Of a DNA stretch of 64,000 nucleotides, positions 9,568-17,343 are shown piece after piece. The stretch lies in assembly GCF_000515395.1 (NCBI RefSeq), contig NZ_KI911782.1, forward strand, positions 1,403,090 to 1,467,089, given 5' to 3'. The notes under the pieces are model-generated. The model saw only the letters and a program-made list of their open reading frames with translations, did not search any database and had not been told where the DNA came from. Positions within the stretch are counted from its first letter, which is position 1. Each line of letters opens with the position of its first letter. The DNA is from Jiangella gansuensis DSM 44835. Its GTDB lineage: Bacteria > Actinomycetota > Actinomycetes > Jiangellales > Jiangellaceae. A program made the translations under genes and the position numbers.

Positions 9568-10563
9568 GTGGAACGGATCGAGGGCTGGCCGGGCGAGCTG
9601 ATCACGCTCGCGACCGGTCGCCGTGTCTTCGTCAGGCATGCGGCGCCGTCGTCGGGCACCGCCACCACCCGCATCGTCTACATCCACGGCCTGGGCGGGT
9701 CCGCCACCAACTGGACTGCGCTCATGCGCGAGCTGCGTGACGATGCCGAACAGTGGGCGCCGGACCTGCCGGGTTTCGGCGAGTCCCCGCGTGGTGGCCG
9801 GCACACCGTCGACGAGTACGTCGCCGACGTCATCGCCTTCCTCGAGCGCTTCGACGAGCCGGTGCACCTGGTTGCGAACTCGCTCGGCGGAATGATCTGC
9901 GTGTACGCGGCCGCCCGCCGCCCCGACCTGGCCCGCACACTCACCCTGGTGTCGCCGGCGATGCCGCAGTACCGGCTGCCATGGGCGGCCCGTGCGACGG
10001 CGTTCCTCGCGCTTCCGTGGCTGGGCGAGCGCATCCTGACCCGCGTCAACGGGGTACCACAGGACAAGCAGGCCGAGCAGTTGGCCTCCGTCATGTTCGC
10101 CGACTGGTCGGCCATACCGGTGGCCGAGTTGGAGTTCGCGGCCGAACAGCGCTTCCGTTGGACGAGCCAGCCGCATTCGCAGACGGTGCTGCTCGCGGCG
10201 CTGCGCTCCATCGTGGTCCAGTACCTGCGACCGCGACGGCGCTCGGCGTGGCGGGCGGCCGGGCACCTCCTGCGTCCCACACTGGTGATCATGGGCAGCA
10301 AGGACAGTCTGGTGGGTCCGTGGGCGCGGGCCCGCTGGCGGCGCACCGTGCGGCGCGCCCGGCTGGTGTTCATGCCGAACACCGGGCACGTCGCGATGAT
10401 GGAGCACCCGCGCGCCGTGGCGGACCTGATGCGCGACTTCTTCCGCGACGCCACCGGCGTGTCCATCATGCGGACGAATCTGTCCAGTAGGCGAACGGTG
10501 GGTCCGGGAATGACGACGGACGTGGCACCGTTGGCGAAGGAGAGAACGAACGCCACGAACTGA
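9568..10563 (+). CDS. Alpha/beta-fold hydrolase
   Basis: A 331-residue alpha/beta hydrolase. Seen: YIHGLGGSATNW (oxyanion HG region), DLPGFGES, nucleophile serine in VANSLGGM, acid in MGSKDSLVGP and histidine in MPNTGHVAMMEHP. The substrate is unknown; the set resembles lipase/esterase or haloperoxidase-like members. It ends 11 bases before the moeZ start and is probably cotranscribed with it. GTG 9568 begins just before the first strand; the open frame extends to 9481, but that would overlap the divergent small gene's start region. The last 35 residues are a polar extension. Confidence 0.87.
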   Translation: MERIEGWPGELITLATGRRVFVRHAAPSSGTATTRIVYIHGLGGSATNWTALMRELRDDAEQWAPDLPGFGESPRGGRHTVDEYVADVIAFLERFDEPVHLVANSLGGMICVYAAARRPDLARTLTLVSPAMPQYRLPWAARATAFLALPWLGERILTRVNGVPQDKQAEQLASVMFADWSAIPVAELEFAAEQRFRWTSQPHSQTVLLAALRSIVVQYLRPRRRSAWRAAGHLLRPTLVIMGSKDSLVGPWARARWRRTVRRARLVFMPNTGHVAMMEHPRAVADLMRDFFRDATGVSIMRTNLSSRRTVGPGMTTDVAPLAKERTNATN

Positions 10564-10574
10564 CGGAGCCGATC

Positions 10575-11747
10575 GTGTCCCTGCCCCCACTGGTGGAGCC
10601 CGCCGCGGAGCTCACTGTCGACGAGGTACGCCGCTACTCGCGGCACCTGATCATCCCGGACGTCGGGATGGCGGGCCAGAAGCGGCTCAAGAACGCCAAG
10701 GTGCTCGTGGTGGGCGCCGGCGGCCTCGGCTCCCCGGCGCTGCTCTATCTGGCCGCGGCCGGTGTCGGAACGCTGGGCATCGTCGACTTCGACGAGGTCG
10801 ACGAGTCCAACCTGCAGCGCCAGATCATCCACGGCCAGTCCGACGTCGGCCGGTCCAAGGCGCAGTCGGCGCGGGACTCCGTCAAGGAGGTCAACCCGTA
10901 CGTCGATGTCGTGCTGCACGAGACCCGGCTCGACAACGACAACGTCCTGGACATCTTCGCCGGGTACGACCTCATCCTCGACGGCACCGACAACTTCGCC
11001 ACCCGCTACCTGGTGAACGACGCCGCCGTGCTGCTGGGCAAGCCGTACGTGTGGGGCTCCATCTACCGGTTCGAGGGCCAGGTCAGCGTCTTCTGGAACG
11101 AGCACGGCCCCAACTACCGCGACCTCTACCCCGAGCCCCCGCCGCCGGGCATGGTGCCGTCGTGCGCCGAGGGCGGCGTGCTGGGTGTGTTGTGCTCGTC
11201 GATCGGCTCCATCATGGTCACCGAGGCGATCAAGCTGATCACCGGCGTGGGCGACACGCTGGTGGGCCGGCTGATGATCTACGACGCGCTCGAGATGACC
11301 TACAACACCGTCAAGGTGCGCAAGGACCCGACCGCGGAGCCCATCACCGAGCTCATCGACTACGAGGCGTTCTGCGGAACCCTCAGCGACGAGGCCGCCG
11401 AAGCCGCCGCCGACGCCACCATCTCGGTGGTGAAGCTGAAGAGCTGGATGGACGAGCGCGACCGCGGCGAGCGTGACTTCTACCTGGTCGACGTGCGTGA
11501 GCCCAACGAGTGGGAGATCAACCGCATCCCGAGTGCGGTGCTCATCCCCAAGAACGAGTTCCTGACCGGCGAGGCGCTGGAGAAGCTGCCGCAGGACAAG
11601 CAGATCGTGCTGCACTGCAAGTCCGGGATGCGCTCGGCCGAGGCGCTCGCCGTCGTCAAGGGCGCGGGTATGGCCGACGCCGTGCACGTCGGCGGCGGGG
11701 TAGCGGCCTGGGTCAACCAGATCGACCCCTCGCAGCCGTCGTACTGA
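10575..11747 (+). CDS. moeZ: MoeZ: adenylyltransferase/sulfurtransferase (MoeB + rhodanese)
   Basis: A 390-residue two-domain protein. The E1-like MoeB domain (residues about 15-270) has VVGAGGLGSPAL for ATP binding, the family arginine in DESNLQRQIIHG, and DGTDNFATRY. The C-terminal rhodanese domain (about 290-385) has the persulfide cysteine in HCKSGMRS. MoeZ adenylates and thiolates the C-terminus of sulfur-carrier proteins such as MoaD and CysO. The CxxC zinc pairs of E. coli MoeB are not obvious here. The GTG start has CGGAG six bases upstream. A moaE gene lies at 40.1 kb, consistent with molybdopterin synthesis. Confidence 0.95.
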   Translation: MSLPPLVEPAAELTVDEVRRYSRHLIIPDVGMAGQKRLKNAKVLVVGAGGLGSPALLYLAAAGVGTLGIVDFDEVDESNLQRQIIHGQSDVGRSKAQSARDSVKEVNPYVDVVLHETRLDNDNVLDIFAGYDLILDGTDNFATRYLVNDAAVLLGKPYVWGSIYRFEGQVSVFWNEHGPNYRDLYPEPPPPGMVPSCAEGGVLGVLCSSIGSIMVTEAIKLITGVGDTLVGRLMIYDALEMTYNTVKVRKDPTAEPITELIDYEAFCGTLSDEAAEAAADATISVVKLKSWMDERDRGERDFYLVDVREPNEWEINRIPSAVLIPKNEFLTGEALEKLPQDKQIVLHCKSGMRSAEALAVVKGAGMADAVHVGGGVAAWVNQIDPSQPSY

Positions 11748-11771
11748 GGTTCTCAGCTCATCCGCCGCGGT

Positions 11772-11867
11772 CCGGAAATGATCACGTGGCCTATGGGTGC
11801 TCCCGCTTCACGCGGCAAGCATGCCTGGTGAAGCGGGTACACCCATAGGCCACGTGATCATTTCCGG
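11772..11867. repeat. Family-1 palindromic repeat, copy B (complete 96-base palindrome)
   Basis: The best copy of the family. Outer arms of 27 bases (11772-11798, CCGGAAATGATCACGTGG...; 11841-11867) are exact reverse complements. Inner arms CCCGCTTCAC (11802-11811) and GTGAAGCGGG (11828-11837) also match exactly, and GGCA/TGCC pair in the loop. It sits between convergent moeZ and the flippase-like gene, 24 and 5 bases from their stops, where it would work as a bidirectional terminator. Confidence 0.95.
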
Positions 11868-11872
11868 CCGGG

Positions 11873-14275
11873 TCAGAGAAGGTCGCGCTTCTGCATCTGG
11901 GTCCACATGATCCAGCCGGGCAGCACCGGCAGCCAGAACGACACCAGTCGGAAGACCAGCACGGCCGTCACCGCGGTCGTCGCCCCGACGCCGAGGGTGC
12001 TGACGCCCGCGGTCAGCGCCGCCTCCACGGCACCCAGGCCACCCGGCGTGGGGACCGCCATCCCCAGCGTGTTGCCGACCAGCTGTACGACCGCCATCGC
12101 GGCCAGGTTCGCGGCGCCGCCGACGGCCAGCAGGCAGGTGTAAAAGCACATGATCAGACTGGCCGACTGCAGCAGGATGCCGCCGAGCGCCACCAGCAGC
12201 TTGCGCGGATTGCTCAGCACGTCCAGCAGCCGCGGCAGGCCGCGCTCGGCGAAGTCGCTCCACAGCGCCCGCAGCCGCATCCGGACCGGTGGCAGCAGCG
12301 CCAGGATGGCCGCCGCCGCCAGCACCACGAGCACGATGATCAGCGTGTTCACCGACGGGTCGATGTCGGGGGCCGCGGACGAACCGGTGACCACGCCGAG
12401 GATGCCGATGGTGGGGAACGTGATGGCGACGTTGCCGACCTGGTTGGCGGCGACGCTCGCGGCGGCCAGCGGCGCGGCGACCCCGGCCTTGGTCAGCACC
12501 CGGATGTTGACGGCGACGATGCCGACGGTGGACGGCGCGACCAGGCGCAGGAAGCCCAGCGACACCTGCGCGCCCATGATCCGCCAGAAGCCGACCTTCT
12601 CGGGCACAAAGCCCATCAGGGCGAACGTCGCGCCGACGAAGCTCGTGAACATGAGCACGACCGCGACGAACAGCCAGCGCCAGTCGATCTGCGACCACAG
12701 TTGGCTGAACGACACGTCGGACAGCTGGGTGCCGACGAGGTAGACGGCGAACACCGCGCCCACGCCGGTGAGCAACGACAGCGGCCGCAGCCGCCGCAGG
12801 CGCACCGGCTGGTCGGGTTCGCCGCCGGTGCCGCTGACCAGCCCGTCGCGCAACTTGGAGAGGATGTCGCGGCGGCCCTTGAGGTCGCGCCGGGTCGAGC
12901 GGGCCAGCGCCACCGGCTGCAGCAGCGGGATGGCGCCGGCGACGACGTCGCGGCCGAGCACTCCGATGGCGGTGTCGATGGTGCGCTCCACGCCCACCAC
13001 CAGGGCACAGCCGACCAGGGCTTGGGCCAGGTCGGCCCGGACGGCGAGGTCGGGCGCGGCCACCTCGCCGCCGGAGGGGTCCAGCAGCCACACCTTGCCG
13101 GCGTCGGAGACCAGGATGGTGCGGCCGGAGATGCGGCGGTGCGCGACCTGGTTGCGACGCAACCGGCTCAGCTGCCGCCACAGGTCCTCGAGCATGGCGT
13201 CGGTGACCTCGTCGGCGGTCATGTTCGCCAGCACGCGGCCGGGCACGTGGTCGTAGACGATGGCCGCGGCGTCGCCGCCGATGCGCAGCACGTTGCGCAG
13301 TTTGGGGGTCCGGGCTCCGGCCCGCGAGACGGCCAGCGACTGCAGGGTGATCTGGTTCACCGCGCTGCGCATGGTCACCATCTGCCGGGGCAGCACCTCT
13401 TCGCGGGTGCGGATCTGGTTCGCCGCCCGGGCGACCGCGCCGGCGCCGTCGTCGTCGCGGTCGAGCACCAGCACACCGAGCGGGCCCTGCGAGCTCTCGG
13501 CGATGTAGCGGCGGTACTTGTCGACCGGGTCGGCTCGCATCGACGACACGTCGTAGCCGTTGGCGCGCAGGACGGCAGCCACCTTGTGCCCGTTCGGCGC
13601 CAGCGACGGCTGCCCGCTGACCAGCCGGACCAGCAGCCCGACCGCCCAGCCGATGCCCAGCGACAGCAGCATGCCCCCGACGGTCACGTCGCCGCGGAAC
13701 AGCCAGACCGCGAAGCTGCCGGCGACGGCGAACGCGGTGATCTGCCGGATCCGCTTGAGCGCCAGGCGGGACACGACGGTGACGATGGCCACCAGCAGCG
13801 TCGGCATGGCCGGCACGGCGGTGCCGTCGAGACCGGCCACGGTCGGGACGAAGGTGTCGTGCAGCCGCTGCGGCGCGGGTCCGGCCAGCCAGGTGGAGAC
13901 CAGCGCCGCGGCGAGCGACGCCAGCGCGCCGGCCACCAGCAGCTCGACGGTGGTGCGCATGCGGCCGCGCACCATCAGGATGAACACCAGCGCCGGCGGC
14001 AGGATCAGGCTGGCCAGCTGCGACGCGAGCGCGACGACGTCCACCGGCCCGCGCGGCACGTTCCGGTTGAAGCTGGCAAGGTCGGCGGTGAGCCCGGTGA
14101 GCGTCCGTTCGGCGACGACGGCGAGCGCGGCCAGCGCCGTCATGGCGGTCAGCACGAACAGCAGCCGCAGGCCGTCGATCGGGCGCCGGGTACGCCTGGG
14201 CAGCGGTGGCTCGTCGACCACGATCTTCCCGGTCGACCTACCCCGCGTCGGCCTCGCCTCGGTCGTCTCGGTCAT
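11873..14275 (-). CDS. Flippase-like membrane protein with central pseudokinase-like domain (paralogue 1)
   Basis: An 800-residue protein. Order: a short charged cytoplasmic start, about six membrane segments (residues 35-235), a soluble domain (about 240-500) and about eight further membrane segments (510-795) of the LPG_synthase_TM/UPF0104 flippase-like family. The soluble part resembles an aminoglycoside/lipopolysaccharide kinase: AAIVYDHVPGRVLA, then VAHRRISGRTILV where a kinase would have HxDxxxxN, and VWLLDPSGG at the DFG position. The catalytic Asp and Asn of the loop are replaced, so it is probably not an active kinase. Likely role is envelope lipid or glycan handling. It follows its paralogue in the same direction with a 74-base gap. 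Confidence 0.85.
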   Translation of the reverse strand: MTETTEARPTRGRSTGKIVVDEPPLPRRTRRPIDGLRLLFVLTAMTALAALAVVAERTLTGLTADLASFNRNVPRGPVDVVALASQLASLILPPALVFILMVRGRMRTTVELLVAGALASLAAALVSTWLAGPAPQRLHDTFVPTVAGLDGTAVPAMPTLLVAIVTVVSRLALKRIRQITAFAVAGSFAVWLFRGDVTVGGMLLSLGIGWAVGLLVRLVSGQPSLAPNGHKVAAVLRANGYDVSSMRADPVDKYRRYIAESSQGPLGVLVLDRDDDGAGAVARAANQIRTREEVLPRQMVTMRSAVNQITLQSLAVSRAGARTPKLRNVLRIGGDAAAIVYDHVPGRVLANMTADEVTDAMLEDLWRQLSRLRRNQVAHRRISGRTILVSDAGKVWLLDPSGGEVAAPDLAVRADLAQALVGCALVVGVERTIDTAIGVLGRDVVAGAIPLLQPVALARSTRRDLKGRRDILSKLRDGLVSGTGGEPDQPVRLRRLRPLSLLTGVGAVFAVYLVGTQLSDVSFSQLWSQIDWRWLFVAVVLMFTSFVGATFALMGFVPEKVGFWRIMGAQVSLGFLRLVAPSTVGIVAVNIRVLTKAGVAAPLAAASVAANQVGNVAITFPTIGILGVVTGSSAAPDIDPSVNTLIIVLVVLAAAAILALLPPVRMRLRALWSDFAERGLPRLLDVLSNPRKLLVALGGILLQSASLIMCFYTCLLAVGGAANLAAMAVVQLVGNTLGMAVPTPGGLGAVEAALTAGVSTLGVGATTAVTAVLVFRLVSFWLPVLPGWIMWTQMQKRDLL

Positions 14276-14349
14276 CGCTCACCGATCGTCGCACGACGAG
14301 GCTCGTCACGGTGCCGCGACCCGCGACGCACGCCTGCCGGCGACCGGGA

Positions 14350-16740
14350 TCACAGGAGGTCGCGCTTGCGCATCTGGGTCCACAGCACCCATCCGGGCAG
14401 GATCGGCAGCCAGAACGACACCAACCGGAAGACCAGCACCGCGGTCACCGCCGCGGACGTCGTGACTCCCAGGGTGCTGACGCCCGCGGTCAGCGCCGCC
14501 TCGACGGCGCCCAGGCCACCCGGGGTCGGCACCGCGGTGCCGAGGGTGTTGCCGACCACCTGGACCACGCCCAGCGCGGTGATGCTCACGTGCTCGCCGA
14601 CCGCCCGCAGGCACGCGTAGAAGCACAGGATCAGGCTGACGGACTGGCCGAGGATGCCGGCGACGGCCATGGCCAGCTTCCGCGGGTTCGTGAACACGTC
14701 GAGCAGCCGGGGCAGGCCACGCTCGGCGAAGTCGCGCCACAGGTCGCTGAGCCGGGACCGCACCGGCGGTATGAGCGCCACGACCGACGCTGCCAGCAGC
14801 AGCCCGATCACCAGCATCAGCGTGCCCGCCGACGGCAGCCCGGGCACTGCTGTGTAGCCGGAGATGACGGCCAGCACCGCCAGCAGCGGGAACGTCACCG
14901 CCACCTGGGCGACCTGGTTGGCCGCCACACTCGCCGCGGCCAGCGGCCCGGCGACCCCGGACTTCGTCAGCAACCGGATGTTCATGGCGACGTTGCTGAC
15001 GGTGGTCGGCGCCAGCAGGCGCAGGAAGCTGATGCACACTTGGGCGCCGACGACGCGCCAGTACGGCACCCGTTCGGGGACGAAGCCCAGCATGCCCAGG
15101 GCCATGGCCAGGAAGTTCAGGAGCATGAACGCGACGGCGACGATGATCCAGCGCCAGTCGGTGCGCTCCCACAGCTCGCCGAACGACACGTCGGACAGTT
15201 GGGTTCCGACCAGGTAGACGGCCACGACCGTGCCCACGCCGGTGAGCAGGGACAGCGGCCGGACCCGCTGCAACCGCGCCGGCTCGGGCGACTCACCGGT
15301 GCGCTCGACCAGGCGGTCGCGCAGTTCGATCAGCACCTCGCGGTGCCCCTTGACGTGTTCCCGGGTGCCCGGGGTCAGCGCCAGCGGCTGCAGCAGCGGG
15401 ACGGCGGAGCGGACCACGTCCGGGCCGAGCACGTCGAGGGCGGTGTCGACGGCACGGTCGGCGCCGACGACGATGCTCGCGGCGGTGAGCGCCTGGGCGA
15501 GGTCGGCCCGGATGGCGACGTCGGCGGCGGCCACCTCCCCGCCCGAGGGCGAGTGCAGCCACACAGCGCCGTCGTCGTCCACCATGATCGTGCGGACGGA
15601 CAGCCGCCGGTGCGCGACGTGGTTCCGGCGCAGTTGGCCCAGCTGCCGCCACAGGTCGCTCAGCATCTCGTCGCTGACGTCGTCGGCCTTCATGTCGGCC
15701 AGCGGCCGGCCGGGGACGTGGTCGTAGACGACGGCGGCGGAGTCACCGTCGACGCGCAGCACGGTGCGCAGCGACGGGGTGCGGGCCCCGGCCCGGCTGA
15801 CCGCCAGCGACTGCAGCGTGATGCGGTCGAGCGCGTCGCGCATGGTGACCGTGTGCCGCGGCAGTACCTCTTCACGCGTGCGCAGACGGTCGACGAAACG
15901 GGCGAAGGTGCCGGCCCCTTCGTGGTTGCGGTCGAGGACCAGGACGCTGAGCTTGCCGTCCGGCGTCTCCGCCGTGAGATGACGGTCCTCGCCGGCCGGG
16001 TCGGCGCGAAGAGCGCTGACCCGGAAGCCGTTGGCCTCCAGTGTCTGGGCGATCTTCTGGCCGCTGGGCGCCAGCGACGGCTGCCCACCGACGATGCGGA
16101 CGAGCAGCCCGGCCGCCAGCCCGATGCCGACCGCGATGAGGATGCCGCCGACCGTCGCCTCGCCACGCAGCAACTGCACGGCGAAACCGCCGGCGATGGC
16201 GAAGATGGCCACCTGCCGGAAGCGCTTCACGTCCAGCGGCTGCACCACGGTCACGACGGCGACCAGAAGCGCCGGGTAGGCGGCGACGGCCGCGGGGTCG
16301 CCGCCGTCCCCCGTCGGTACCAGGGTGTCGTGAAGCCGCCGCGGCAGCTGGCCGCTGGTCAGCCACTCCGATGCCAGCGCGGCGGAGACCGCGGCCAGCA
16401 CGCCCGCCACCAGCAGCTCGACCGTGGTGCGGACCCGGCCGCGGATCATGAGGACGGCGACCAGTACCGGCGGAATCACCACGCTGGCGAGGTCGGCGGT
16501 GAAGTCGACGATGCCGACCACGCTGCCCGGCACCCGGGAGTTCAGGTCGGCCAGGTCGGCGGTGATGGCCGTCATCGTCCGTTCGGCGATGATGGACATG
16601 GCCACCAGGCCCGTCATCGCCGCCGTCACCACCAGCAGCGAGAACACGTCGGCCGGCCGGCGGGTACGCGGAGGCAGCGGCGGCTCGTCCACAACGATCT
16701 CGCCGGCCGGCGGCTCGGGTGGGTCCACGTGCTCGGTCAT
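14350..16740 (-). CDS. Flippase-like membrane protein with central pseudokinase-like domain (paralogue 2)
   Basis: A 796-residue tandem paralogue of the downstream gene, aligned over its whole length (shared KIVVDEPPLP/EIVVDEPPLP near the start, VGTQLSDVSF in the middle, WTQMRKRDLL at the end). The pseudokinase centre is more degraded: VAHRRLSVRTIMVDDDGAVW is followed by HSPSGG, so the DFG-equivalent Asp is also lost. The C-terminal eight-segment flippase-like domain looks intact. ATG 16740 gives the N-terminus matching the paralogue; the open frame extends beyond it over the divergent ATL promoter. The pair may form a heteromer or act on related substrates. Confidence 0.85.
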   Translation of the reverse strand: MTEHVDPPEPPAGEIVVDEPPLPPRTRRPADVFSLLVVTAAMTGLVAMSIIAERTMTAITADLADLNSRVPGSVVGIVDFTADLASVVIPPVLVAVLMIRGRVRTTVELLVAGVLAAVSAALASEWLTSGQLPRRLHDTLVPTGDGGDPAAVAAYPALLVAVVTVVQPLDVKRFRQVAIFAIAGGFAVQLLRGEATVGGILIAVGIGLAAGLLVRIVGGQPSLAPSGQKIAQTLEANGFRVSALRADPAGEDRHLTAETPDGKLSVLVLDRNHEGAGTFARFVDRLRTREEVLPRHTVTMRDALDRITLQSLAVSRAGARTPSLRTVLRVDGDSAAVVYDHVPGRPLADMKADDVSDEMLSDLWRQLGQLRRNHVAHRRLSVRTIMVDDDGAVWLHSPSGGEVAAADVAIRADLAQALTAASIVVGADRAVDTALDVLGPDVVRSAVPLLQPLALTPGTREHVKGHREVLIELRDRLVERTGESPEPARLQRVRPLSLLTGVGTVVAVYLVGTQLSDVSFGELWERTDWRWIIVAVAFMLLNFLAMALGMLGFVPERVPYWRVVGAQVCISFLRLLAPTTVSNVAMNIRLLTKSGVAGPLAAASVAANQVAQVAVTFPLLAVLAVISGYTAVPGLPSAGTLMLVIGLLLAASVVALIPPVRSRLSDLWRDFAERGLPRLLDVFTNPRKLAMAVAGILGQSVSLILCFYACLRAVGEHVSITALGVVQVVGNTLGTAVPTPGGLGAVEAALTAGVSTLGVTTSAAVTAVLVFRLVSFWLPILPGWVLWTQMRKRDLL

Positions 16741-16843
16741 CGGAGCAGCATCGTCGCACGTGCCACCCTGGCCAGGTGGCCCGGACATGCCGACCCGGGC
16801 AACGTGGCGCGGGACACTCTGGCGGCTGGGGCACGATGTCCGG

Positions 16844-17170
16844 ATGGACGACGAGTACACCGAAGCGGTGCTCAGCCTCGTCGAGCGGATCCCGTCGGGC
16901 CGGGCGATGTCGTACGGCGCGATCGCTGACGTGGTCGGCGAGGCCCTGGGCCGGGGCGGGCCGCGCCAGGTCGGCACGGTCATGTCCACCGTCGGCGGCA
17001 CGGTGGCGTGGTGGCGCGTGGTGACGGCGGCCGGCCGGCCACCGCGCGGGCACGAGGTCCGGGCGCTACGCGAGTTCGCCGCCGAGGGCACCCCGCTGAC
17101 CGCCGACGGCGCCCGTGTCGACCTGCGCCGAGCGGCCTGGCACCCGGGTTTCGACCGCCCGCCCCGTTGA
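16844..17170 (+). CDS. Alkyltransferase-like (ATL) DNA-lesion binding protein
   Basis: A 108-residue protein of the MGMT DNA-binding domain fold: MSYGAIADVVG, GGPRQVGTVMST, then VAWWRVVTAAGRPP. In alkylguanine-DNA alkyltransferases this last segment carries the alkyl-accepting cysteine (PCHRV); here a tryptophan takes that place, as in ATL proteins, which bind O6-alkylguanine and hand it to nucleotide excision repair. Residue count fits stand-alone ATLs. It lies upstream of the AdnA gene. Its stop codon is inside the perfect palindrome at 17166-17236. Confidence 0.88.
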   Translation: MDDEYTEAVLSLVERIPSGRAMSYGAIADVVGEALGRGGPRQVGTVMSTVGGTVAWWRVVTAAGRPPRGHEVRALREFAAEGTPLTADGARVDLRRAAWHPGFDRPPR

Positions 17171-17236
17171 TCTTGGAGTAATCGCGGAATGGGGGGCGAA
17201 TTGTCCGGTTGATTCCGCGATTACTCCAAGATCAAC
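17166..17236. repeat. Perfect 25-base-arm palindrome overlapping the ATL stop codon
   Basis: GTTGATCTTGGAGTAATCGC... (17166-17190) is matched exactly by 17212-17236; the loop is 21 bases. The TGA of the ATL gene (17168-17170) is part of the left arm. It could be the ATL terminator. The arms share the TTGATC start of the other GATC palindromes but are otherwise a different sequence. Confidence 0.9.
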
Positions 17237-17343
17237 CCGGGGGCAGGAGGCGGGGCGGTGCGGGACCGCGACCCTGTCGGTGGAGCGTGGTGGGATGGGA
17301 CCCGTCGCCCAGTACGTCGTCGTCCGAAGGGAGCAGCACACCG

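Noticed and set aside
14206-16929. 907-residue plus-strand frame over the flippase-like gene
   Set aside because: Repetitive His/Gln/Arg/Gly composition; the minus-strand paralogue aligns across the whole region.
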